59,529 bases of DNA from Bacterioplanes sp. (GTDB taxonomy: Bacteria > Pseudomonadota > Gammaproteobacteria > Pseudomonadales > Oceanobacteraceae): the NCBI GenBank assembly GCA_014859445.1, contig JACUUC010000017.1, positions 1-59,529 on the forward strand. The letters are read 5' to 3'. Positions 1-8,513 of this stretch are shown here, one piece after another; within the stretch, counting starts at the first letter, position 1, and each line of letters begins with the position of its first letter. The position numbers and the translations under genes were made by a program. The notes beneath the pieces are model-generated. The model did no database searches, was not told the origin of the DNA, and worked only from the letters and a program-made list of their open reading frames with translations.

Positions 1-65
1 CACAAGTAGCCGTTTAAGGTGTTGTGAGCGGTTCGGAGAGATGGTATCTACAAAAATACTCGTCA

Positions 66-818
66 TTACGACTTACCGGCTAAGAAGCCACCATCCACCA
101 TCAACGTATGACCCGTGATAAAGCTGGATTCTTGACTGGCTAAGAAAACGAAAGCATCGGCCACTTCACTCGCTTCACCCAATCGACCGAGCGGATGCAA
201 ACCTTGTAAGAACTGCAGGGTGGGTTCGTCGAGCGCATCCAATAAAGGCGTTTTGATGTAGCCAGGTCCGATGCCATTAACACGTACACCTTTCGCTGCG
301 GCCTCGATGGCCAAGGTTCGCGTCATATTCACCACCCCGCCTTTGGCGGCCGTGTAAGCCGCCGTGCCGGACTGGCCAAAAAACCCTAAAATGGAAGCAC
401 AGTTAACAATGCTGCCTGAGCCTTGAGCATACATAACCCGCAATGCGGCTCGTGCAACACGGAATACACCCATCAGGTTAACGTCAATCACCCGCATGAA
501 ATCTTCATCCAGATAATCAACCGCGGGGGTAATACCGCCAATACCCGCATTGTTGAATACCGCATCCAAACGTCCGAAATGCGCCACCGTTTTCGCCACC
601 AAATTGTCAACGTCGACCGTGCTGGTCACATCCACGGGCATAAAAACGCATTGATTTGGATACTTGCCAGCGAGTGTTGTACAGACGTTTTGTCCGGACG
701 AAGTGGCCAAATCAGCCATGACCACCTGAGCACCTTGCACTAAACACGCTTCGACAGCCGCCAAACCAATACCACTGGCTCCGCCCGTTACTAAAACGAC
801 TTGGTTCTGTAATCGCAT
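66..818 (-). CDS. SDR-family NAD(P)-dependent oxidoreductase
   Basis: A 250-aa classical short-chain dehydrogenase/reductase. Visible are the Rossmann cofactor motif TGGASGIG (about residues 11-18), the NNAG motif (about 90), a catalytic Ser in NCAS, the YTAAK catalytic Tyr/Lys pair and the C-terminal substrate loop ending in TGHTLMVDGG. The ATG at 818 was chosen over the one at 842 because AGGAG lies just upstream and the protein then begins directly before the first Rossmann strand (MRLQNQVVLVTGG). The substrate cannot be deduced: 3-oxoacyl and 3-hydroxyacyl substrates or steroids/alcohols are all possible in this family. It is monocistronic in the window, with a repeat pair resembling an operator just upstream of its start. 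Confidence 0.9.
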   Translation of the reverse strand: MRLQNQVVLVTGGASGIGLAAVEACLVQGAQVVMADLATSSGQNVCTTLAGKYPNQCVFMPVDVTSTVDVDNLVAKTVAHFGRLDAVFNNAGIGGITPAVDYLDEDFMRVIDVNLMGVFRVARAALRVMYAQGSGSIVNCASILGFFGQSGTAAYTAAKGGVVNMTRTLAIEAAAKGVRVNGIGPGYIKTPLLDALDEPTLQFLQGLHPLGRLGEASEVADAFVFLASQESSFITGHTLMVDGGFLAGKS

Positions 819-831
819 ATCACCACTCCTA

Positions 832-859
832 TGAATGAACATTGCTTAGTGAACATTCA
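832..859. promoter_or_regulatory. Possible operator: repeated TGAACATT and TGAATG/CATTCA arms
   Basis: Upstream of the SDR gene there are outer inverted arms TGAATG (832-837) and CATTCA (854-859), and an 8-bp direct repeat TGAACATT at 836-843 and 850-857. This is the size of a TetR-family operator. No TetR gene is in view, so the regulator is unknown and assignment is inference. Confidence 0.35.
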
Positions 860-963
860 GTGTGGCACGTCAACTACGCACTGTCAGATTCATTGGCGAT
901 GAACATGATGCAGATCAAAAAACAGCCAGCGTCGTGACTGACTGCTTTTCAAACACAGGATGG

Positions 964-1758
964 TTATAGATTACGAAAGAAGGAACGCACAAATTCCTGT
1001 TGATTAGGTTCTGAGCGATTGGTACGAAATTCTAACACCTGTTCGTTTTGTACGAGGTGCAAGCGATCAGAAAACTGACACGATACGTCAGTAAAGGTGT
1101 TTGCTAGCTCGCGATAACGCTCATCACTTCGGCACAAGCTCGCCAACTCAGACGCCACAACCGCACAAAAGCCACCGGCACTGATGTCGGCTAACAAAGT
1201 GTCATCAATACTGTTCCAATCTATGTTGGTGGCTAACGAAGAACCGCAATGCTGTTGCACTTCTGCCGCACTGCGCTGCAAGAGTCGATTAGCATGCTCA
1301 ATACGGCTGGTACGATCCAATTTAGCCAGTTCGGCCTGACGTCCTTCGGCCTGTTGTTGCAAATAGGTGTCCTTCAATACGGTGAGGCTCAAACGCTCAT
1401 TGGCATCAGGATCAAAACGCAACGACACTTTTGGGCCGTCTGGTACAAACGCTTCATAAAAATCGCCATTCCAACCTTGACGCTGTAAAACCATCGCACG
1501 CGTTTTACCATCACGTTGAAATTGATACGCCTTCACGCTGCCATCACGATTAACGATGTCACTCATGAAAACCACGCCATTGGCAGGATGGTGAATCCCC
1601 GTCATTTGTAGCAGTGCTTTGTTTTCACCCTGAATCGGCGCAATGACGACACGAATGCCATCGTTAGCAGCATACACTTTTGAGGCTTCGGACAATTCAA
1701 AACTGCTGGCCGAACTCACCCAACACAGCATGACTATGATCGATCCTTTGAACCACAT
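964..1758 (-). CDS. Secreted protein of unknown function
   Basis: A 264-aa protein that I do not recognise. It starts with a typical signal peptide (MWFKGSIIVMLCWVSSASSF, cleavage about residue 19-20), so it is probably periplasmic. An N-terminal beta-rich half (VRVVIAP, GVVFMSDIV, RFDPDANERLSLTVL) is followed by a helical, charged half with several Cys residues. AAGGAG sits upstream of the ATG at 1758. It is transcribed divergently from the cytochrome c' gene, with a 215-bp spacer. Nothing in it indicates an enzyme. Confidence 0.75.
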   Translation of the reverse strand: MWFKGSIIVMLCWVSSASSFELSEASKVYAANDGIRVVIAPIQGENKALLQMTGIHHPANGVVFMSDIVNRDGSVKAYQFQRDGKTRAMVLQRQGWNGDFYEAFVPDGPKVSLRFDPDANERLSLTVLKDTYLQQQAEGRQAELAKLDRTSRIEHANRLLQRSAAEVQQHCGSSLATNIDWNSIDDTLLADISAGGFCAVVASELASLCRSDERYRELANTFTDVSCQFSDRLHLVQNEQVLEFRTNRSEPNQQEFVRSFFRNL

Positions 1759-1939
1759 ACGAACTCCTTATTATGAAAGCAATCATCAAAGCAAGCACTG
1801 TAACCAAGCCCTATTGCACTGGCAAGCGCGCCGTTATTTCTTGGCTGATATCCGTCGTAGATCGTCTAATTGCAACGCTTTGTTGCATCCATTTGTCTAA
1901 TAAAAAGACGTGATCTTCTCGATATCAATTAAATATGTG

Positions 1940-1945
1940 TATGAT
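1940..1945 (+). promoter_or_regulatory. Possible -10 box for the cytochrome c' gene
   Basis: TATGAT (5/6 of the sigma-70 -10 consensus) lies 29 bp before the ATG at 1974. No convincing -35 was found at 17 bp spacing, so a regulated promoter is possible. Confidence 0.35.
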
Positions 1946-1973
1946 GAATGCGGTTTTATGAGAGGACGTAACC

Positions 1974-2447
1974 ATGAAAAAACAATTACTATCGGGCTTA
2001 TCCGCTTTCGTGCTCAGTGGTGCCATTATCGCCACCACTCAAGCAAGCTTAAGCAACGAAGATCAAATCAAAACTCGTCAATCCGCTTACCAGTTTGCCG
2101 CATGGAATATGGGAAAAATTAAAGCACAAGTGATTGATGGCACCGTAGAGTTCAATCAAGCACAAGTTCAAGCCGCTGCGAATGCCATTGCGGCCGTGGC
2201 TAACTCGGGAATGGGTGCGTTGTATGCGCCTGGCACAGACAAAGGCACAGGCTGGAAAAAAACGCGACTAAAATCCGAATTCTTCGAACAACCTGAACGT
2301 GTTCGTGAGGTCGCCATTGGCTTTATGACCGCGGCCAACGAATTGCAAAAGGTTGCCGAGACGGGCGACAAAGACGCCATTGCTCGTCAGTTTGGTACCG
2401 TCGGCCAAAGCTGCAAAGCGTGCCACGATGATTTCCGTGGCCGCTAA
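1974..2447 (+). CDS. Cytochrome c' (class II c-type cytochrome)
   Basis: A 157-aa periplasmic haem protein. It has a Sec signal peptide (residues 1 to about 24, ending TTQA), a four-helix-bundle body and the single C-terminal haem-attachment motif CKACH (Cys147, Cys150, His151), the hallmark of cytochrome c'. Members bind NO and CO at a five-coordinate haem and are linked to nitrosative-stress protection or electron transfer. AGAGGA precedes the start. It converges with a cytochrome b561 gene 16 bp downstream; these two families are often neighbours, so electron exchange with the b561 is a reasonable inference. Confidence 0.92.
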   Translation: MKKQLLSGLSAFVLSGAIIATTQASLSNEDQIKTRQSAYQFAAWNMGKIKAQVIDGTVEFNQAQVQAAANAIAAVANSGMGALYAPGTDKGTGWKKTRLKSEFFEQPERVREVAIGFMTAANELQKVAETGDKDAIARQFGTVGQSCKACHDDFRGR

Positions 2448-2463
2448 AACAGCTCGATATTGA

Positions 2464-3183
2464 TTACCAGCCCAAGTCAATGACCGGGGCTGGGGCTGGT
2501 GGCGTAATCAAGCCACCAGCTGCCAACCAAACACAGCCTAGCGTCATCAATAACGCAATACCGAACGGCAGCCAGCGCCATTCTTGGCTACGCATCGGCT
2601 CAATTTTGTTTTGTAAATACGCCATTTGCTCTGCGCTTGCTTCTTTTTTACCATGGATCATCGGCAGTAAAATTCCTTTACCACGTAGTGTGTAAATCAG
2701 CACAGCCAATAAATGCAAACCGATTAACGCAAACACAACGGGCTCTAAGCGTCGATGCCAACTGCTGAGCTCATGACTTAAATCACCACTGATCAACGAC
2801 ACCAAACTACCACGAAACGCAATGTCGTCATTGCTGAACAATCCCAGCATGGCCTGCAATAACACAATGAACAACAAGGCATACACCGACAATGCCCCTA
2901 AAGGATTGTGACCCAGCCCTTGCCAGCGTCCTTGCCAATATTCTCGGATACTCCATGGGTTCGGCAAGAACTGACGAAAACGTGCATGATGAGAACCCAG
3001 AAATCCCCACTGCACACGAAACACCACACAACCGAGTGCCAACCAACCAAATCGCTCGTGCCAGATCATGGCATTGCCACCGATCTTAACGGTGATAATG
3101 GCACCGATCACCGCCACCGCCAGTAACCAATGACTGAGCCGCAGCGGCCAGTCCCAAACCTGAATTACGCGGGTATGTTGCAT
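2464..3183 (-). CDS. Cytochrome b561 family membrane protein
   Basis: A 239-aa integral membrane dihaem cytochrome b of the prokaryotic b561/HupC type. The N-terminus carries the family opening VWDWPLRLSHWLLA, followed by four or more hydrophobic helices with candidate haem-ligand His residues (RLSHW, IWHERFGW, SSWHRRLEPVVFALIGLHLL). The ATG at 3183 was preferred to 3267 because GGAGA lies just upstream and the family starts close to VxVWD. Likely role: membrane quinol/cytochrome electron transfer, possibly to the adjacent cytochrome c'. Confidence 0.88.
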   Translation of the reverse strand: MQHTRVIQVWDWPLRLSHWLLAVAVIGAIITVKIGGNAMIWHERFGWLALGCVVFRVQWGFLGSHHARFRQFLPNPWSIREYWQGRWQGLGHNPLGALSVYALLFIVLLQAMLGLFSNDDIAFRGSLVSLISGDLSHELSSWHRRLEPVVFALIGLHLLAVLIYTLRGKGILLPMIHGKKEASAEQMAYLQNKIEPMRSQEWRWLPFGIALLMTLGCVWLAAGGLITPPAPAPVIDLGW

Positions 3184-3292
3184 ACACTTCTCCATTCTAG
3201 CGTGATACCAATCCGATGGAATGATTGCACAAATCCCCCTAGTCAGGCAGCTGAAAAACACGAACAATGAATTTTATTTAGGGAATAGACCG

Positions 3293-4363
3293 ATGAGCAC
3301 CGCATTAAAAATATATGCAGGCAAAGAGGCATTCGCCCACATACGTCAGAATGGCTTAAAAGCACACGACATTGCCATGATGCTAGGCGCTTCTGGCGGC
3401 CCCAAGTGGCTATCACTGGCTGCCATGGATCGCTATTTATTGACAAATTGGTTTGCAGATCGGCAACAGCCCTTACATTTATTGGGCACCTCGGCTGGCG
3501 CTTGGCGCCTTGCGTGTTATGCCCAGCATGACCCATTAGCCGCGCTGGCTCGTTTTCAAGAAGCCTATATCAATCAGCAATATTCCCTGAAACCCAGTCC
3601 AAACGAAGTCGCCAGCGTTTGTCGATCGTTATTGGATGAGGTTCTGGGCGAACACGGCATACAAGAGATTGTTCAGCATCCCACCATGCGCTATCACACC
3701 ATCGCCACACGCTGTCGAGGCTTGGCCTCATTTGATGCAAAACCACTACAGTTGATGGGGCTTGCCGCAGCCATGGGCTCGAACGTGCTGTCTCGCAGTG
3801 CGATGCGTCCTTGGTTGCAGCGCACCCTGTTTCATCACCCGGAACGTCCACCCATCGCACAGTTCCCGCAGTTACCCGCACAAGAAGTCGCACTAACCGA
3901 GACCAACATCAAACAGGCACTATTAGCCACTGGCGCCATTCCTATGGTCATTGCCGGTGTTCGAGGCATTGAGGGGGCTCGCCCAGGCACGTATCGTGAT
4001 GGCGGCATTACCGACTATCAATTTGACTTACCTATCCTGCCAGAATCCGGTTTTGTCTTGTATCCACACTATTTTGCGCAAGCCCCCAAACCTGGCTGGT
4101 TCGATAAGAAACTGCAATGGCGTAAGCCCAGCGAAGATCATTATCGTCGTACCATTATGATTGCGCCGTCTTGGGAGTTTGCCGCCAGTCTCCCGGGGGG
4201 GCGGATTCCTGATCTGGATGATTTTTATCAGTATCCCGATTTTACAACTCGCCATCAGCGTTGGGTAACGGCACTCGCTCAATGCGAACAGCTAGCCGAC
4301 GAACTCGCCGACATTGATCAAAAACAGCGTTGGGATGAGGTGGTAGAACCACTGCCGTGGTAA
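3293..4363 (+). CDS. Patatin-like phospholipase family protein
   Basis: A 356-aa predicted serine acyl hydrolase. It shows the glycine-rich oxyanion segment GASGGPK, the nucleophile elbow GTSAG (Ser in G-T-S-A-G, about residue 66) and the second dyad motif DGG in RDGGITDY, which together define the patatin Ser-Asp dyad. No signal peptide, so probably cytoplasmic or membrane-associated. The start at 3293 is the ATG directly preceding the conserved N-terminal strand. It is divergent from the b561 gene. Substrate (phospholipid or other acyl ester) is not known. Confidence 0.82.
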   Translation: MSTALKIYAGKEAFAHIRQNGLKAHDIAMMLGASGGPKWLSLAAMDRYLLTNWFADRQQPLHLLGTSAGAWRLACYAQHDPLAALARFQEAYINQQYSLKPSPNEVASVCRSLLDEVLGEHGIQEIVQHPTMRYHTIATRCRGLASFDAKPLQLMGLAAAMGSNVLSRSAMRPWLQRTLFHHPERPPIAQFPQLPAQEVALTETNIKQALLATGAIPMVIAGVRGIEGARPGTYRDGGITDYQFDLPILPESGFVLYPHYFAQAPKPGWFDKKLQWRKPSEDHYRRTIMIAPSWEFAASLPGGRIPDLDDFYQYPDFTTRHQRWVTALAQCEQLADELADIDQKQRWDEVVEPLPW

Positions 4364-4373
4364 CGGCAGTGGT
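4348..4373 (+). terminator. Hairpin around the stop codon of the patatin-like gene
   Basis: A perfect 10-bp stem (ACCACTGCCG / CGGCAGTGGT) whose 6-nt loop contains the TAA stop. It lies between two convergent genes but lacks a T-run, so it may slow decay or be a weak bidirectional terminator. Confidence 0.45.
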
Positions 4374-4391
4374 GGGATGAACGCGGGGAGA

Positions 4392-4985
4392 TTACTGAGC
4401 GCCCATTTGATGTTGCATCAGTTGCTGCATAATACCTTGGTATTGCGCTTGTGCTTGATTCAAGGCCGCCAACAAATCTGGCGTGTCTTCGTTGATCACC
4501 GTCATGTCTTTCACCAGGTTGTCACTCAAAGCCTGACCGGCTTCTTGCACGGCGGGAGATTGCAGCACTTCGCGCTGCGCATTCATCAACTGCTGACGTT
4601 TTAACTGAAATTCTTCAATGAGTTCCTGACGTTTTTCTTCGCTCAAATCGTCATTAGCGTTTACTTCATCGGCAATGGCTTCGAGGCGTGTTTCAATCGC
4701 ATCGCCATCAACACCGGTCTTTTTCACTTCGGCTGCTACCAAATCCGCGTACGCATCCTGCTGTGCTTGTAGATCTGGGTTCGCGGCAATCGCCTGCTGC
4801 TGAATGCCTTGCAATTCACTGCCCAGCTGGTTGATTTGCGCTTCAAGGTGACCGAGCACCTGACGCACATCAACAGTTTCAGTTTGTGGACTTGTGTCAG
4901 CGTGCACCATCCAAGACGTTCCCAGTGTCGCACACACAACAAACGTCGCACGACGGATAACATTCGAAGTTAATAAAGCAAACAT
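4392..4985 (-). CDS. Exported coiled-coil protein of unknown function
   Basis: A 197-aa protein. The start at 4985 has AGGAA upstream; a signal peptide follows (LLTSNVIRRATFVVCATLGTSWMVHA). The mature part is almost entirely hydrophilic helix rich in Gln, Glu, Ala and Asp, with heptad character (HLEAQINQLGSELQGIQ; EEKRQELIEEFQLKRQQL) and a Gln/Met-rich C-terminus (MQQLMQHQM). Likely a periplasmic helical protein. No family recognised and no catalytic motif. Confidence 0.7.
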   Translation of the reverse strand: MFALLTSNVIRRATFVVCATLGTSWMVHADTSPQTETVDVRQVLGHLEAQINQLGSELQGIQQQAIAANPDLQAQQDAYADLVAAEVKKTGVDGDAIETRLEAIADEVNANDDLSEEKRQELIEEFQLKRQQLMNAQREVLQSPAVQEAGQALSDNLVKDMTVINEDTPDLLAALNQAQAQYQGIMQQLMQHQMGAQ

Positions 4986-5124
4986 AATTCTTCCTAGCAT
5001 CATTATTAATGTGTTGCTCACCATAACAGCGATGACTATCAGCTGACAACTCCGTGCCATAACAACACTGTGTTATCAAAACAATTTGAACTCACACTGG
5101 AGAGTAACGTCCCCAGTGTTCTAG

Positions 5125-6747
5125 TCAGAGACTAAAGCGGTGCTCAACCGTGATGGTGATGGATTCCAATCCCATTCCCGGAGGGAATACCGCAAAGGGT
5201 GCGGCACTGTTAGCACCATCTTGCATTGCCTGGTTGAGCTCACGATGACGAGATGGGGCGGTAATATCAACACCACCCAATTCGCCATCGGCCTTAATGG
5301 TCACTGACATGGTTACCTCGCCCTGACGGCGCAGCACACGCGCCGCCTGAGGGTATTGAATACTGGCACGCAACTTGGCTTCTGCGGCATCACGGTATTC
5401 CGACTGTAACTGCTGCCGCTCTTGCTCAGAGACATTGCGGCGTTGCAACGTGACAGGCGGAACCGGAGCTGCTGCAACTTCGGCGCTCGCGGTCGCATTC
5501 AACATAAAATCATGGCGCGCAGACAAAGACCAGCGATCACCCTGTAAATTCACTGGCACATTCACTCGCGTCGCGACCACGCCCAAAGCACGACGCACTT
5601 CATTGACCAGCATTGCCGCGACTTGCTCATCACGAACGGTGATGTCCACCAACTCTCGCTGAGCAGTGAAAACAAAATCCAATTCGACCAAACCTTGTTG
5701 ATTGAATTGACGTGCCCATGACGGATACGTCACCTCATTTTGCAGTAAACGCTGCAAATCCCATTGCAGTAGCGCCAAATAATAGGCCTGCTCTGCTTGT
5801 AACTGCTGTGCGGTTTTCGCCGCATTCTGCTCCGCTTCACGACGTTTCGCTTCCGCAGCGGCACGTTGCTCGGCAGCACGTTGTTGTGCGGCACGCTCGG
5901 CACGTTGTTGCTCGGCACTCATTTGCGCCAAGCGTTGTTGCTCGGCAGTTGCACGGGCACGTTCTGCGGCCGCTGCCGCTGCGGCTGCGGCACGCGCTTC
6001 TACAGCAGCACGCTCAGCAGCCTCGCGCGCTTCACGTTGACGCTGTTGTTCCGCACGTTGCTGAGCCAAGCGCTGCTCTTCTAAACGACGAGCACGTTCT
6101 TGTTCGGCCAATCGTGCTTGCCGATCTTGTTCTTGCCAGCCCGACACCAAACCTAAGCGCGCCGTCGGTATGGCTTGCGTTTGCAATACCTGTTGTTGGC
6201 GTTCAGCATCTGCATCGTTCGCTTGCTGCAAGATGCGCTGACGAAAATCACGTGTCGGTGGCAAAGGTCCAATCCAGGTATTCAATAACAAACGCAGTAA
6301 ATCCACACCTTCCGCACGAATGGCTTCTTCATTGTTTACTAATACACGGGTTCCTAACGCCGGTTGGTAATCGATCACCACTTGATCGCCAGCGACGAGG
6401 TCTTCACGCAGAAACTGAGTGAAATCCATGAGGGCTTGCTGAGTGCTGGCGTTGGCCGACATCTGCGGGTTATTGATGGTGATGTTATTCAACCATTGTT
6501 GCTGCCACCGACGTACCGACCAGCGATCCGCTGTCACCACCAGTTTCATTCTTACCGACGTGTTGCCCGATAGAATGGCAGCAGGATCACTGCTGGGTTG
6601 TTGCAAATACAACCCAGCCACATAAAACTCGCGCGATAAATGCAGATAACTGGCACTGCCATTCAGCTGAGTCGCTTGCGCCATCACACTGGGTGATACG
6701 CTCGCACTCATAACAATCGCCAATAACCACAACCAAGTTCGAGTCAT
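5125..6747 (-). CDS. Exported protein: chalcone-isomerase-like domain + helical linker + two TonB C-terminal-like domains
   Basis: A 540-aa protein. Signal peptide at 1-23 (ending SVMA). Residues about 25-170 resemble the bacterial chalcone-isomerase-like fold (LNGSASYLHLSREFYVAGLYL, then LMDFTQFLREDLVAGDQVVIDY and the closing RDFRQRIL). Residues about 190-320 are a low-complexity Ala/Gln/Glu/Arg helical rod. The rest has two TonB_C-like modules: YPSWARQFNQQGLVELDFVF and YPQAARVLRRQGEVTMSVTI, the second followed by the basic VEHRFSL end. No N-terminal membrane anchor typical of true TonB is seen. Its start overlaps the stop of the upstream symporter gene by ATGA, so they form an operon. Function unknown; envelope role likely. 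Confidence 0.78.
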   Translation of the reverse strand: MTRTWLWLLAIVMSASVSPSVMAQATQLNGSASYLHLSREFYVAGLYLQQPSSDPAAILSGNTSVRMKLVVTADRWSVRRWQQQWLNNITINNPQMSANASTQQALMDFTQFLREDLVAGDQVVIDYQPALGTRVLVNNEEAIRAEGVDLLRLLLNTWIGPLPPTRDFRQRILQQANDADAERQQQVLQTQAIPTARLGLVSGWQEQDRQARLAEQERARRLEEQRLAQQRAEQQRQREAREAAERAAVEARAAAAAAAAAERARATAEQQRLAQMSAEQQRAERAAQQRAAEQRAAAEAKRREAEQNAAKTAQQLQAEQAYYLALLQWDLQRLLQNEVTYPSWARQFNQQGLVELDFVFTAQRELVDITVRDEQVAAMLVNEVRRALGVVATRVNVPVNLQGDRWSLSARHDFMLNATASAEVAAAPVPPVTLQRRNVSEQERQQLQSEYRDAAEAKLRASIQYPQAARVLRRQGEVTMSVTIKADGELGGVDITAPSRHRELNQAMQDGANSAAPFAVFPPGMGLESITITVEHRFSL

Positions 6748-7655
6748 TTTGTTTTCCTATCTGATACATCTGAATTCAAGCCGTGCGCTGCGAGAATGCG
6801 GCGATCATGGCGTAATACCAACACGGTAAATAATGACGCCGTGACAAACATGAGCATGCTGTAAACACTGGGCGCAATGGACATTTCGGCGCTTTTTAAC
6901 ATGCCCGTTGTGATCAGCAGCGCCAAGGTGCCATTTTGCAAACCCACTTCCAAACAAATGGTTCGTGCCTGATTGTCGCGATGCAGTAGCCAGCGTCCTA
7001 AGCCGTAGCCCAAAGCCATGGTGACCAAATTAAGCAGCAGAGCTGCCGGCCCAACCAGCAAAGTATACCGCCATAACTCACTGCCCAACTCCGTCACAAT
7101 CGACAGAATGACCAAAACTAAAACAAGGATAGATAATTTACTGATCACCGGCTCGGCACGAGCGGCAAAAGCCGTCCACTTGGCGCGAATAGCCATACCC
7201 AGCAACACGGGGAAGACCGTAATCACCATCAATTTTATCCAAGTCGATACGATGGGGAGCTGCAATGAGGCATCGCCCGCACCATAAAAATGGATCGCCC
7301 AAGCCGCCATTAATGGAATGGTGACCGGCGTAATAAAACCGATCACCGCCGTGAGTGATACCGACAAACCAATGTCCGCTTTGCACAAATAACTGTACAA
7401 ATTGGAGGTGGTGCCACCAGGGCATAATGCCAATATAAATAAACCAATCGCCAACGCAGGTGGTAGCTGAAAGAGGGCAATGATCGCAACCGCAACCAAC
7501 GGCAACAGAATGAGTTGCGCAACCGCTCCTAATAAAAACCCTCTCGGCTCTTGCAATACTCGGCGAAAATCATTGGGCGTTAGGCTCAATCCAACACCCG
7601 CCATAATAAAAATAAGGGCAATGGGTAATCCGACCTGCGTCAGTAGGTCTAGCAT
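6744..7655 (-). CDS. Bile acid:sodium symporter (BASS) family transporter
   Basis: A 303-aa inner-membrane protein with about nine to ten hydrophobic helices. The family signature CPGGTTSNLYSYLCKADIGLSVSLT (around residues 80-104, containing the sodium-site region) and the later EVGLQNGTLALLITT motif are both clear. BASS proteins move organic anions with Na+; the physiological substrate in marine bacteria is usually unknown. It is the first gene of a two-gene operon with the chalcone-isomerase/TonB-domain protein (ATGA overlap). The ribosome-binding site is weak. Confidence 0.9.
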   Translation of the reverse strand: MLDLLTQVGLPIALIFIMAGVGLSLTPNDFRRVLQEPRGFLLGAVAQLILLPLVAVAIIALFQLPPALAIGLFILALCPGGTTSNLYSYLCKADIGLSVSLTAVIGFITPVTIPLMAAWAIHFYGAGDASLQLPIVSTWIKLMVITVFPVLLGMAIRAKWTAFAARAEPVISKLSILVLVLVILSIVTELGSELWRYTLLVGPAALLLNLVTMALGYGLGRWLLHRDNQARTICLEVGLQNGTLALLITTGMLKSAEMSIAPSVYSMLMFVTASLFTVLVLRHDRRILAAHGLNSDVSDRKTK

Positions 7656-7742
7656 AAGAATCTGTCTCGTTTGTTATTTTTCTGCGGGCGCTAAAGTAAC
7701 CAATCCATGGCCCAGTCGCAATGGTCAGTTTGTGAATGAATG

Positions 7743-8513
7743 TTAACTTTTATGCTTCAGAAATCCTTTGGCACTGGCCCAAGGATTAAATTGCAGCGGT
7801 ATTTGCCAGTGCTTTGCACGCTGTCGAATGTCCTGATGATGGCACTCCGAAGTGGATTTATTCAGCCACAAAATCCAATTTCCATCTCGGGTGGTCGCGT
7901 GCAAACGGGTACGAAAGTGTGTCGCTAATAAGGTCATGAGTGAAGGGTGCTGACGATGTTCTTTCCATAGATTGAGCACCAGCCAACCGTCACTGGTGAT
8001 ATGCTGGGCACATAACTGAATAAACTCGGCATGCAACTGTGCATCGTACAGTCCATCGGCCAAATACAAATCGCAAATCAACAAATCGCACGAATTCACG
8101 GTGGCATGCTGCAAATAGGTCAGCGCATCCGCTTGATGCAACATCAACTGCGGCGATCGAGGCAAACCAAAATATTGTTGCGCCACCAGCAACACAGCCC
8201 GTCGCAACTCCACCGCTTGCAACTGTGCGGATGGCAATAAATGATGGAAGACCGAGGCCAAACTACCGCCACCCACACCCAAGAGCGTTATCCGAGTCGG
8301 CAAAGCGGACAACGGGAACATCAGCAACACCGACGCCATCGATCGAGTGTACTCATGCTGCAACTGCAACGGCGCTTTTTTCGCGATGCAGCTTTGCTCA
8401 TCCAACGTACCGAAGCTCAAATACCGTTTATTGTCGTCTTCCATGACCACAACCGGCCCCCACTCGTCATAACGACGGTGAATTTCACGTCCTAAAGGGG
8501 AAAGATCGTTCAC
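7743..8513 (-). CDS. Spermidine-synthase-like protein (aminopropyltransferase/methyltransferase fold)
   Basis: A 256-aa protein with a Rossmann methyltransferase core of the spermidine-synthase superfamily: glycine motif LLGVGGGSLAS, acidic loop AVELRRAVL, then ADALTYL and CDLLICDLYLADG in place of the synthase DxxD segment. The gene starts with GTG and overlaps the end of argA by GTGA, implying translational coupling. The protein is shorter than typical SpeE (about 280-290 aa) and lacks the usual N-terminal beta domain, so true polyamine synthesis is uncertain. Confidence 0.78.
   Translation of the reverse strand: MNDLSPLGREIHRRYDEWGPVVVMEDDNKRYLSFGTLDEQSCIAKKAPLQLQHEYTRSMASVLLMFPLSALPTRITLLGVGGGSLASVFHHLLPSAQLQAVELRRAVLLVAQQYFGLPRSPQLMLHQADALTYLQHATVNSCDLLICDLYLADGLYDAQLHAEFIQLCAQHITSDGWLVLNLWKEHRQHPSLMTLLATHFRTRLHATTRDGNWILWLNKSTSECHHQDIRQRAKHWQIPLQFNPWASAKGFLKHKS

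Noticed and set aside
1-65. Possible 3' end of a gene before the SDR
   Set aside because: Too short to assign; the open frames here are shadows of the SDR end and nothing is recognisable.
5712-6422. 236-aa open frame on the plus strand opposite the TonB-domain gene
   Set aside because: It is antisense to the Ala/Gln-rich helical linker, whose codon bias keeps the opposite frame open; His/Val-rich composition, no ribosome-binding site and no family resemblance.
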